Assembly: GCA_903842455.1 (NCBI GenBank)
Contig: CAIMLX010000267.1
Coordinates: 1-64,000 of the forward strand
From: an uncultured Hyphomicrobiales bacterium
GTDB lineage: Bacteria > Pseudomonadota > Alphaproteobacteria > Rhizobiales > Devosiaceae
Length of the DNA stretch: 64,000 nucleotides
Direction of reading: 5' to 3'
Part shown: one piece after another, positions 8,609-16,031 of the stretch
Position numbering within the stretch: position 1 is the first letter of the stretch
How the letters are laid out: each line of letters begins with the position of its first letter
Notes under the pieces: generated by a model
What the model was told of the DNA's origin: nothing
Database searches by the model: none
Seen by the model: the letters and a program-made list of their open reading frames with translations, nothing else
Position numbers and translations under genes: made by a program

Positions 8609-9808
8609 TTGTCGTCGAACCTTGCCAAGCACTTCCTCCTCCGCGAGGACGTGACCTTCCTCAACCACGGGTCGTTCGGCGCCTGTCCGCGACCGGTGTT
8701 CGAGACCTACCAGCGCTTCCAGCTGGAGCTCGAGGGCGAGCCGGTGGATTTCCTCGGTCGCCGGCTCACCGAGCTGATGAAGCCGCCGCGCGAGGCGCTC
8801 GGCAAGTTTCTCGGCACGACGGCCGACAACGTCGTGGGCGTGGTCAACGCCACTGGCGGGCTCAACATCGTCGCCCGGTCGCTGCCGCTCAAGCAAGGCG
8901 ACGAGATCCTCACGACCGACCATGAATACTCGGCGCTCGAGAAGACCTGGGCCTATGTGTGCCGCAAGACCGGCGCCAAGGTGGTGGTCGTGAAGGTGCC
9001 GATGCCGTTCGTGTCGGAACAGGCGTTCACCGACACGCTGGTCGCAGGGATGACCGAGCGCACCAAGGTGCTGTTCCTCAGCCACATCACTTCACCGACG
9101 GCGCTGGTGTTCCCGATCGCGCAGCCGATCGCCGAGGCGAAGAAGCGCGGCATCTGGACGGTGATCGACGGGGCGCATACGCCCGGCCATATCCCGCTCG
9201 ACCTGCCGGGGCTGGATGTCGATTTCTATTCGGGCAACTGCCACAAGTGGATGATGACGCCCAAGGGCTCGGCGTTCCTGTATGCACGGCCCGAACTGCA
9301 GGTAATGCTCGACCCGCTGGTGATCAGCCATGGCTGGACGGCCGACAACAAGGAGCCGGGGGTGCAGGGCCCGTTCGGCAACCCGGTGTTCATCGACCAG
9401 ATCGAGATGATGGGGACACGCGATCCATCCGCCATGCTGGCCGTGCCGTCGGCCATCGCCTTCCGCGAAGAGCACGACTGGGCCTCGGTGCAGCGCGCCT
9501 GCACGGCGCTGGCGCAGGAGACCGCCGAACGGTTGCGCGAACTCACCGGGCTGGAGCCATTGTCGTCGCCGGAGTTTTCGGCGCCGCAGATGGTGGCCAT
9601 GCCGATTCCCGAATGTGATCCGCTGGAAATCCACAAGCAGTTGTGGGAGCGCTACAAGATCGAGATTCCCGTCTTCAAGTGGCAGGATCACCATATCGCC
9701 CGGCTGTCGGTGCAGGGCTATAACAGCAAGCCGCAGATGGACTACCTGATCGAGGCGCTGACCGAACTGCTGGGACTGGGAGCGGAGCGCAGACGTCAGC
9801 ACGGCTGA
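8609..9808 (+). CDS. Class V PLP-dependent aminotransferase-fold enzyme (isopenicillin-N epimerase-like)
   Basis: This 399-residue enzyme starts at a TTG one base after the permease stop, with AAAGG eight bases upstream. It has class V aminotransferase features: the LNHGSFGACP substrate loop at the N-terminus, the PLP-ring aspartate in VIDGAHTPG, and the likely Schiff-base lysine in GNCHKWMMTPKG. The closest described group is the CefD-like epimerases; members also act as cysteine desulfurases or lyases. Its place directly after the permeases suggests it works on the imported amino acid or peptide product. The substrate is unknown. Confidence 0.85.
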   Translation: MSSNLAKHFLLREDVTFLNHGSFGACPRPVFETYQRFQLELEGEPVDFLGRRLTELMKPPREALGKFLGTTADNVVGVVNATGGLNIVARSLPLKQGDEILTTDHEYSALEKTWAYVCRKTGAKVVVVKVPMPFVSEQAFTDTLVAGMTERTKVLFLSHITSPTALVFPIAQPIAEAKKRGIWTVIDGAHTPGHIPLDLPGLDVDFYSGNCHKWMMTPKGSAFLYARPELQVMLDPLVISHGWTADNKEPGVQGPFGNPVFIDQIEMMGTRDPSAMLAVPSAIAFREEHDWASVQRACTALAQETAERLRELTGLEPLSSPEFSAPQMVAMPIPECDPLEIHKQLWERYKIEIPVFKWQDHHIARLSVQGYNSKPQMDYLIEALTELLGLGAERRRQHG

Positions 9809-9823
9809 CAAATCCGGCGAACT

Positions 9824-10594
9824 ATGGTGAAAGCTTCGGACCACAGAGATAAGCCATCAGGGCTTGAGGGTACCGGGTTGAACCAGGACGGAGCACTGAG
9901 CTTTCTCGAGCCGCTCGAGACCCGCACCCGCAACGTGGCGGTGCTGGATGCGCTCGCCGACATGATCCAGCGCGCCGGCATGAAAGTCGGCGACCGGCTG
10001 CCGCCAGAAGTCTCGCTGGCGACGACGCTGGGGGTGGGGCGCTCGACCATCCGCGAAGCGCTGAACCGGTGGGAAGGCCTCGGCATCATCCGCCGGCGGC
10101 GCGGCGATGGCACGTACCTTTCGGCCAAGGTGACGACCTCGCGCGGGCTCGTGCCGACGATGATCCGCCTCGAGGGCGAAGCGCTGATGCGGATGATCGA
10201 GGTGCGGCGGGCGCTTGAACAGGAAGTGGTGCGCAAGGCGACCATCAACGCCACGCCAAAGCAGCGCGCGGACATCTCGCGGCTCTGCACGCTGCTGATC
10301 GACGATGTGGAATCAGGGCGCAACTGGCATGCGGCGGACGCTGCGTTCCACGGCGCGATCTACCTGGCCTCGGGCAATCCGATGTTCGGGCAGATCCTGC
10401 ACCGGCTGGACGACGCGCTGGAGCGGGCACCGGACTCGCCGTTCGGCTCGGCGGCCTTCGGCCTCTCATCGTTCCCCCCGCACCGCACCCTGGCTGACGC
10501 CATCGCTGCAGCCGACGTGGAGGGGGCGGTAGCCGCCATCCACCAGATCCTCGACATCGTCTCGGACGAGGTGCGCGACCTCATCTCGCGCTGA
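9824..10594 (+). CDS. GntR-family regulator, FadR subfamily
   Basis: This 256-residue protein has an N-terminal winged helix (AVLDALADMIQRAGMKVGDRLP, VGRSTIREALNRWEGLGIIRR) at about residues 35-95 and a helical FCD effector domain with RRALEQEV and an HGAIYLASGN segment carrying metal-ligand-type residues. It follows the PLP enzyme by 15 bases in the same direction, so it is probably the last gene of the transporter operon. The ATG at 9824 lacks a strong ribosome-binding site, so translation may begin slightly downstream. It is the obvious candidate to bind the repeated TGTC-A-GACA elements upstream. Confidence 0.92.
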   Translation: MVKASDHRDKPSGLEGTGLNQDGALSFLEPLETRTRNVAVLDALADMIQRAGMKVGDRLPPEVSLATTLGVGRSTIREALNRWEGLGIIRRRRGDGTYLSAKVTTSRGLVPTMIRLEGEALMRMIEVRRALEQEVVRKATINATPKQRADISRLCTLLIDDVESGRNWHAADAAFHGAIYLASGNPMFGQILHRLDDALERAPDSPFGSAAFGLSSFPPHRTLADAIAAADVEGAVAAIHQILDIVSDEVRDLISR

Positions 10595-10595
10595 C

Positions 10596-10847
10596 CTACC
10601 CGTCGGGGCGGTGCTCGCCGAGGCGGGTGGTTTCGAGCGACACGGACAGGCGAACCGGGCCGTTCGCTCCGTCGTGGATGATGATCTGGATGCCTTCGGC
10701 GCCTGCGCCGATCAACATTTCCTTGGTCATGTCCGCCAGCGCCCGGCGCGCTTCGGTAATGGCCGTTTCCATGTCCGGCAAATCAAGGCCCACCTCATCG
10801 TGGAAGATGCCGTCCTTGTCGTGCACATCGAAATAGTAGTGCGGCAT
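10596..10847 (-). CDS. DUF6894-type small protein
   Basis: This 83-residue acidic protein begins PHYYFDVHDKDG and continues DEVGLDLPDMETAITEARRAL. That is the pattern I recall for DUF6894, a small family common in Rhizobiales with no known function. It starts 14 bases after the stop of the Crp/Fnr gene on the same strand and is probably cotranscribed with it. No membrane segment or signal peptide is present. A role in stress response would be a guess. Confidence 0.8.
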   Translation of the reverse strand: MPHYYFDVHDKDGIFHDEVGLDLPDMETAITEARRALADMTKEMLIGAGAEGIQIIIHDGANGPVRLSVSLETTRLGEHRPDG

Positions 10848-10861
10848 AGTGCTCTCTGAGT

Positions 10862-11593
10862 TTACCGGGCTTCGGCATCGAGGTGCAGGTAGGTCTCGTC
10901 AAACTCGGCGATGCCGGCGAGCCGCTGCCAATCGAGAATGCGGACCGTCTGCCCTTGCCAGGTGATCAGGTGCTCGGCCCGCATCTGCTGCAGCGTGCGG
11001 TTGACGTGCACGGTGGAGAGCCCGAGCGTGTCGCCGAGTTCGGTCTGGTTGATCGGCAGGATCAGTTCTCGATCGCGGTCACCGAGGCCGACGACACTGA
11101 GGCGGGTGAAGATCTCGCACAGCAGGTGAGCCAGTTGCTCCAGCGCCGAGCGCCGTCCCATGGCGACGATCCACTCGCGGTGGATGGCGCTGTCGAGCAA
11201 TGTCATCAGCCACAGCATGCGCGACAGGTGCGGGTAACGCTCCGTGATCATCCTCAGGTTGGTGTGGGGGAAGGTGACGACGCGGCACGCCGACAGCGCC
11301 CCCACCGAATGGTCCATCGTCCGGATCAGGAACGAGTGCAGATCGACGAAGTCGCCAGGCAGGTGGATGGCGGTAATCTGCCGGGTGCCGTCCCCGAGCA
11401 GCCGATAACGCGTGGTGAAGCCCTGCGCCACCAGCATCGAGCGATCCGGCCGGTCGCCTTCGCGGACCAGATCGGTGCCCGCAGCGAAGGTTATCATCGG
11501 TCCCGCTGCAGCCAGCAAGGCTGCCCGTTCTTCGGGCGAGACAGTGTCCCGCCGCTCGAGCTTGCGGACTAATGCATCGATATCTTCGATCAT
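10862..11593 (-). CDS. Crp/Fnr-family transcriptional regulator
   Basis: This 243-residue protein has an N-terminal cyclic-nucleotide-type beta-roll (FAAGTDLVREGD, then AIHLPGDFVDLHSFL), a long dimerisation helix, and a C-terminal winged helix (INQTELGDTLGLSTVHVNRTLQQMR). I chose the ATG at 11593 because GAGGTGG lies nine bases upstream; the track start six codons earlier has none. The Fnr cysteines are absent, so it is not an oxygen-sensing Fe-S Fnr. It heads a short operon with the DUF6894 gene. Effector unknown. Confidence 0.9.
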   Translation of the reverse strand: MIEDIDALVRKLERRDTVSPEERAALLAAAGPMITFAAGTDLVREGDRPDRSMLVAQGFTTRYRLLGDGTRQITAIHLPGDFVDLHSFLIRTMDHSVGALSACRVVTFPHTNLRMITERYPHLSRMLWLMTLLDSAIHREWIVAMGRRSALEQLAHLLCEIFTRLSVVGLGDRDRELILPINQTELGDTLGLSTVHVNRTLQQMRAEHLITWQGQTVRILDWQRLAGIAEFDETYLHLDAEAR

Positions 11594-11766
11594 GGGCACG
11601 ATCCACCTCATGGGGTTGGTCGCTCAACGCGTCCTGAGGAACACCCGTTCCGCGGCGTCGCGGGCGGTATGCAACCCGAAACGGCGAAGGAGCATTTCTT
11701 CGGCGGCCACCGTGCAGGGCCGCAGCCATAACCAAAGTTAATGCAGGACACGGAGCGGTTTGGCAG

Positions 11767-12153
11767 ATGAGCTACATGCTAGATGAAAACCAAGACTCTC
11801 CTCGCCGCCGTCAGCCGTCCGCCGAAGCCACCGCGGGCCGCGAAGCCCTCATGCTGGTTCGACAGTTGAATCGACAGCTGGGCCTGTGGCAGGCCGCGTC
11901 GGTGAAGCTCCAGACCATGGCGGAGCGCCTGCGCGCCACCGGCCGCAACGACGCTACCGTAGAAGAGGAGACGCGGACGCTAATGGCTGCAGTCTTGGCG
12001 GCGGCAGAGCGGTTCGAGGAAATGCTGTCCGGGCAGCGGGCTGCCGTCGCCCAGCACGGCAGGATCAAGGATACCCGCCGGTCGTTCGAGATGGTCACCG
12101 AGCGGCTGCGGGGGAGCCTCAGGCTTCTCGGCGTCGAGGAAGTATCGGAGTGA
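11767..12153 (+). CDS. Hypothetical helical protein
   Basis: I do not recognise this 128-residue protein. It is highly charged, predicted helical throughout, and has no membrane segment or signal peptide. The middle (residues about 25-100) looks like a coiled coil (LMLVRQLNRQLGLWQAASVKLQ, RTLMAAVLAAAERFEEML). It lies divergent from the Crp/Fnr operon and convergent with the YciE-like gene, with which it shares a terminator-like hairpin over its own stop codon. Codon use matches its neighbours, so I believe it is a real gene. Confidence 0.65.
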   Translation: MSYMLDENQDSPRRRQPSAEATAGREALMLVRQLNRQLGLWQAASVKLQTMAERLRATGRNDATVEEETRTLMAAVLAAAERFEEMLSGQRAAVAQHGRIKDTRRSFEMVTERLRGSLRLLGVEEVSE

Positions 12154-12173
12154 GCGCCGGGGCGCCCACTCCG
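12146..12173. terminator. Shared hairpin between convergent genes
   Basis: A 13-bp stem with one mismatch (CGGAGTGAGCGCC with GGCGCCCACTCCG) and a GG loop spans the stop codon of the plus-strand hypothetical gene and ends eight bases before the stop of the minus-strand YciE-like gene. There is no T-run on either side. It probably limits read-through in both directions. Confidence 0.5.
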
Positions 12174-12180
12174 GCAGTGA

Positions 12181-12672
12181 TCAGGCCGCCTTGCGGTTGA
12201 CGTCGGCCAGGGCCACCTGGCTCAGCTTCTTGTCGGTGGCTTCTTCTTCCTTCAGCGTGGCATCGAGAAGGCCCACGGCCTCCTTCATGCCCAGCTGCTG
12301 CGCCCAGGTCTTGAGCGTGCCGTAGCGAGCGATCTCGTAGTGCTCTACCGCCTGCGCGGCAGCGACCAGGCCGGCGTCGAGCGCCACGGTGCCCTTGTAC
12401 TCGTCCATGATCGACTTGCCTTCCTCGAGAATGCCGAGGATGGCGTCACAGGTCTTGCCGCGCGCCGGCTTGCCGAGCAGTTCGAAGACCTGCTCGAGAC
12501 GCTCGATCTGACCTTCGGTCTCTTCGAGGTGCTGCTCGAAGCCGGCTTTCAGCTGCGGCGAGGTCGCAGCCTTGGCCATCTTCGGCAATGCCTTCACGAT
12601 CTGCTTTTCGGCGTAGTAGATGTCCTTGAGGGTATCGAGGAACAGGTCATCGAGGGTCTTTTCGTCGGCCAT
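12181..12672 (-). CDS. YciE/DUF892-type ferritin-like protein
   Basis: This 163-residue protein matches the DUF892 (YciE/YciF) ferritin-like group: a four-helix bundle with TLDDLFLDTLKDIYYAEKQIVKALPKM at the start and later LKAGFEQHLEETEGQIERLEQVF and EHYEIARYGTL. The glutamates and histidines in these helices are the expected di-iron ligands. The ATG at 12672 has GGAGAG just upstream; the track ORF extends 34 codons beyond it. The family is linked to stress response in enterobacteria; the exact role is not established. It stands alone on this strand. Confidence 0.9.
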   Translation of the reverse strand: MADEKTLDDLFLDTLKDIYYAEKQIVKALPKMAKAATSPQLKAGFEQHLEETEGQIERLEQVFELLGKPARGKTCDAILGILEEGKSIMDEYKGTVALDAGLVAAAQAVEHYEIARYGTLKTWAQQLGMKEAVGLLDATLKEEEATDKKLSQVALADVNRKAA

Positions 12673-12878
12673 TTTGGCTCTCCGTGCTTTGGATGGGAAG
12701 GCGGCAGAGGCGCCGCTGTTTGACTCCAATCTGGCAACGCCGGGATGGTTCCGCTTCTCCGCTGTCGGCGGCAAGCGGGGCCCGAAGGAAGGCTTGACCG
12801 AAGTAACCGGTTGGTGAATTAGTGCGTTTCAGGCGGCGCGAGGATGGCGACCGGCTCTGAGTGCGAGGATCTCCCCAG

Positions 12879-14174
12879 GTGAAATACGCGATCGTCGGCG
12901 TCGGTGGACGCCATGCCATGTTCCGCAAGGCGATTACCGAGACGCATGCGACGGGCAACGAACTGGTGGCTTTATGCGACGTCAACGAGACCCGGCTGGC
13001 GCTTTCCGCCTCGAAGATCGCGGACCAGCCCGGCAACGGCATTGCGACGTATGATGCCGCCGATTTCGGCCGGATGATCGCCGAGCAGCAGCCGGACACG
13101 GTGATCGTCACGACGCCAGACTACATTCACCACGAGTATATCGTCGCGGCACTCAAGGCCGGCCGAAACGTGATGACCGAAAAGCCGATGACGGTGGACC
13201 TCGGCAAGCTCAAGGGGGTGCTCGACGCGCAGCGCGAGAGCGGGCGGAAGCTGACCGTCACCTTCAACTACCGCTACACGCCGGCCCGCACGCAGCTCAA
13301 GGACCTGCTGATGAGCGGGGCCATCGGCGAGATCGAGGCGGTGGATTTCCGCTGGTATCTCGACCGGGTGCACGGGGCCGACTATTTCCGTCGCTGGCAC
13401 CGGTACAAGGAGAAATCCGGCGGGCTGCTGGTGCACAAATCCACCCACCACTTCGACCTGATGAACTGGTGGGTCGGCTCGACGCCGAAGACCGTCAGCG
13501 CCAACGGGAAGCGGGTGTTCTATACGCCGCAGATGGCGCAGCAACTGGGGCTCGCGGACCATTCTGACCGCTGCCATACCTGCCCGGTGTTCGACCGGTG
13601 TGAGTACAGACTGGACATCGCGACCGACGAGGCGCTGCGGGAACTCTACCTCGAGGCGGAAGGCGACGACGGCTATTTCCGCGATCGCTGCGTGTTTGCC
13701 GACGACATCACCATCGAAGACACCATGCAGGTGCAGGTGAAATACGCCAACGACGTGATGCTGAACTACACACTGTGCGCCTATTCCCCATGGGAAGGGC
13801 TGGAGATCAAGTTCCATGGCACCAAGGGTGAGCTGACACACCGGCATGTCGAGGTGCACGGCGTGTTCGGCGGCGAGCGCGATAAGGCGCACGAGGACAA
13901 CATGACCACGACGCTGCACCTCCACGGCGGGTTGCCCGAAAGCCTCGACGTGTGGGCCGGGCAGGGGGATCACGGCGGAGCCGATCCAGTGATGCTGGGC
14001 TACCTGTTCGACCCAGACGGGACGCCGCCCGACCGCTACAGTCGGGCCTCGACCCACAAGGAGGGCGCCTGGTCGATTCTCACCGGCATCGCCGCCAACC
14101 GCTCCATCGCCACCGGGCAGACGGTGGATGTCGATGCCATGCTGGCTGAGGCGGGGATCGTTCTGGAGCGGTAG
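12879..14174 (+). CDS. Gfo/Idh/MocA-family NAD(P)-dependent oxidoreductase
   Basis: This is a sugar or sugar-acid dehydrogenase-type enzyme of 431 residues. The Rossmann fold opens YAIVGVGGRHAM, and the conserved EKP motif occurs in NVMTEKPMTVD. The substrate-side region includes GGLLVHKSTHHFDLMNWW, with the catalytic-type histidines. I chose the GTG at 12879, preceded by GAGGA, which places the glycine-rich loop at the very N-terminus. Unusual for the family is a cysteine cluster, CHTCPVFDRC, near residue 230, with another cysteine about 40 residues later. It could bind zinc or a cluster, or form disulfides. It appears to be monocistronic. Confidence 0.9.
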   Translation: MKYAIVGVGGRHAMFRKAITETHATGNELVALCDVNETRLALSASKIADQPGNGIATYDAADFGRMIAEQQPDTVIVTTPDYIHHEYIVAALKAGRNVMTEKPMTVDLGKLKGVLDAQRESGRKLTVTFNYRYTPARTQLKDLLMSGAIGEIEAVDFRWYLDRVHGADYFRRWHRYKEKSGGLLVHKSTHHFDLMNWWVGSTPKTVSANGKRVFYTPQMAQQLGLADHSDRCHTCPVFDRCEYRLDIATDEALRELYLEAEGDDGYFRDRCVFADDITIEDTMQVQVKYANDVMLNYTLCAYSPWEGLEIKFHGTKGELTHRHVEVHGVFGGERDKAHEDNMTTTLHLHGGLPESLDVWAGQGDHGGADPVMLGYLFDPDGTPPDRYSRASTHKEGAWSILTGIAANRSIATGQTVDVDAMLAEAGIVLER

Positions 14175-14177
14175 CGC

Positions 14178-14736
14178 TCAGGGTCCGATGAGGAAGCGGT
14201 GGTAGGGGGCCGCCGAGATGGGTTGGCAGAGCTTGTCCGGGGCAAAGGCAAGCCCGGCGGCCGACAGGGCGTGCCAGCGTTTGGCGTCGCCTGCCAGGGC
14301 CCGCATCTCGCGGGCGGCATGGTCGAGCCTGGCATCGGCCCACACCAGACCCGGACCACCCGTATAGCGGCCGGATGCGTCGCTGACCGGCACGAGGTCG
14401 TAGTCGATGTCGATAGCCGCTCCAGCAGTGAATTCGGCACAGGGTCTCGCGCCCGCCGGTGGCGCCAATGCGCAGTCGCCTCGTGCCGAGGCCGAAGGCA
14501 TCGATATTGAGCCGCACCAGTTCACCGGCCTGCTGGGCCGGAGTGAGCGGCACTGCGAGCGCCGACCATTGTCCGGTGGTCCAGCGGCCATCCGGTTCCG
14601 GATGACTGAAGCCTTCAAGGAACTGGACTTCGGCAATGGAGGCGGGGTCGACGCGGCGGCGTAGCAACTGCCAGAGCGGCAGCGCGGTAAACGCATTGAG
14701 CCCAAGCCGGCGCAAGGGTGGCGTGGCGAGGGGCAA
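14178..14736 (-). pseudogene. Frameshifted, 5'-truncated glycosyltransferase remnant
   Basis: Two minus-strand frames join into one degraded protein. The first holds VQFLEGFSHPEPDGRWTTG, a motif seen in proteins linked to glycosyltransferases. The second holds AAREMRALAGDAKRWHALSAAGLAFA and a PYHRFL end, typical of group 1 glycosyltransferase C-termini. The switch lies near 14430-14455. There is no proper start: the upstream end runs into the terminator of the sugar-ABC ATPase gene, and only a TTG at 14736 is available. The piece is also far too short for a full glycosyltransferase, so an internal deletion is likely. I regard it as a dead fragment. Confidence 0.65.
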
Positions 14737-14764
14737 AAAAAGGGCCGCCCTGGGGCGACCCTTG
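14735..14764 (-). terminator. Rho-independent terminator of the sugar-ABC ATPase gene
   Basis: Read on the minus strand, AAGGGTCGCCC pairs with GGGCGGCCCTT (one G-T pair) around a CAG loop and is followed by a T-run. It ends 25 bases after the ATPase stop codon. This is the clearest intrinsic terminator in the left half of the window. Confidence 0.88.
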
Positions 14765-14788
14765 CGTTCGAGGATGGACCGTCCGGCT

Positions 14789-15829
14789 CTAGTTCAGGCG
14801 CTGGCCGTTGGCGCCGAACAGGTGGACGAGAGCCAGGTCGGGGGTGACGCGCAGCTTTTCGCCCGGGGCGGCGCTGATGCGCTCGCGGAAGATGCCGGTG
14901 ATGGTCTGCGTGCCGAGGCGCGCCAGCACGGAGGTTTCCGAGCCGGTCGGCTCCAGCACGATCACTTCGATCTCGATGCCGTTGGGGTCGAGCTTGAAGT
15001 GTTCGGGGCGGATACCGTAGGTGGTTGCGCCATCGGCCCGGTTGGAAACGGGCAGGTTGATGCCGTCCGTAGTGCGGAACCCTTCCGGGGTCATGGCGCC
15101 CTGGATGAAGTTCATCGACGGCGAGCCGATGAAGCCGGCCACGAAGACGTTCTGCGGGCGGTCATACAGATCGAGCGGCGAACCGGCCTGCTCGATGATG
15201 CCGTCCTTCATCACGACGATCTTGTCGGCCATGGTCATGGCTTCGACCTGATCGTGGGTCACGTAGATGGTGGTGGTCTTGAGCCGCTGGTGCAGCTCCT
15301 TGATTTCGGCGCGCATCTGCACGCGCAGCTTGGCGTCGAGGTTCGACAGAGGCTCATCGAACAGGAAGACCTGCGGATCGCGCACGATGGCGCGGCCCAT
15401 GGCAACGCGCTGGCGCTGGCCGCCCGAGAGCTGGCGCGGCTGGCGGTCGAGCAGGGTCTGAAGGCCGAGGATCTGCGCGGCGCGATCGACCTTCTGCTTG
15501 ATTTCGGCCTTTGGTACGCCCTTGAGCTTGAGCGAGAAGCCCATGTTCTGCGCGACCGTCATGTGCGGGTAGAGCGCATAGTTCTGGAACACCATGGCGA
15601 TGTCGCGTTCCTTGGGCGGCAGGTCGTTGACGACGCGATTGCCGATGCCGATCTCGCCCGAGGAGATTTCCTCGAGGCCGGCGATCATGCGCAGCAGCGT
15701 GGACTTGCCACAGCCCGACGGGCCGACCAGCACCACGAACTCGCCGTCGGCGATGTCGACCGACACGCCCTTCAGCGCTTCGAAATTGCCGTAGTGCTTG
15801 CCAGCCTTGTTGATGGTTACAGGCGCCAT
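14789..15829 (-). CDS. ugpC: Sugar ABC transporter ATP-binding protein (UgpC/MalK type)
   Basis: This 346-residue ATPase belongs to the carbohydrate-importer group. It has Walker A GPSGCGKST, the Q-loop FQNYALYPHMTV, signature [14 protein letters not shown], Walker B VFLFDEPLSNLD and the switch histidine in YVTHDQVEAMTMAD. A C-terminal OB-fold regulatory domain (TYGIRPEH) is typical of MalK/UgpC. GGAGGAG precedes the ATG at 15829; the track start 25 codons earlier is unsupported. No permease or binding protein is adjacent, so it may be a shared ATPase serving several sugar importers, as with MsmK-type proteins. The symbol denotes the family, not a proven substrate. Confidence 0.93.
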   Translation of the reverse strand: MAPVTINKAGKHYGNFEALKGVSVDIADGEFVVLVGPSGCGKSTLLRMIAGLEEISSGEIGIGNRVVNDLPPKERDIAMVFQNYALYPHMTVAQNMGFSLKLKGVPKAEIKQKVDRAAQILGLQTLLDRQPRQLSGGQRQRVAMGRAIVRDPQVFLFDEPLSNLDAKLRVQMRAEIKELHQRLKTTTIYVTHDQVEAMTMADKIVVMKDGIIEQAGSPLDLYDRPQNVFVAGFIGSPSMNFIQGAMTPEGFRTTDGINLPVSNRADGATTYGIRPEHFKLDPNGIEIEVIVLEPTGSETSVLARLGTQTITGIFRERISAAPGEKLRVTPDLALVHLFGANGQRLN

Positions 15830-15922
15830 GAAGTCTCCTCCCCGAGTGCGGGCCGACGCCCGTTCATGCGAGCAAGCATCGGGCGAGGCTCGGCCGGCGG
15901 TCAAGCGGCTTTCCGCCTTTAT

Positions 15923-15962
15923 AAGACTAAAGTTGCATGAAAGACTAATACGAAAGTCGTAT
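15923..15962. promoter_or_regulatory. Operator-like site between ugpC-type gene and kynU
   Basis: The divergent promoter region holds a perfect inverted repeat, ATACGA-AAG-TCGTAT (15948-15962). Just left of it are two direct copies of AAGACTAA, 18 bp apart (15923-15930 and 15941-15948). This is the only notable AT-rich stretch in the 200-bp gap. It may control kynU, the ATPase gene, or both. The regulator is not identifiable here. Confidence 0.5.
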
Positions 15963-16031
15963 AAAATCGGAACGTAACGCGATCATCGCCGGGCTCTGGC
16001 GGGGCGGGCGGGTTCCGGCTACGAGAGAGGC

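Noticed and set aside
12706-12740. GGAAC/CGTT-like general-stress (EcfG) promoter before the YciE-like gene
   Set aside because: GGAAC and CGTT are present on the minus strand but only eight bases apart, far from the required 16-17.
14199-14510. Plus-strand ORF opposite the glycosyltransferase remnant
   Set aside because: Only the minus-strand frames show recognisable glycosyltransferase segments; this frame is a shadow.
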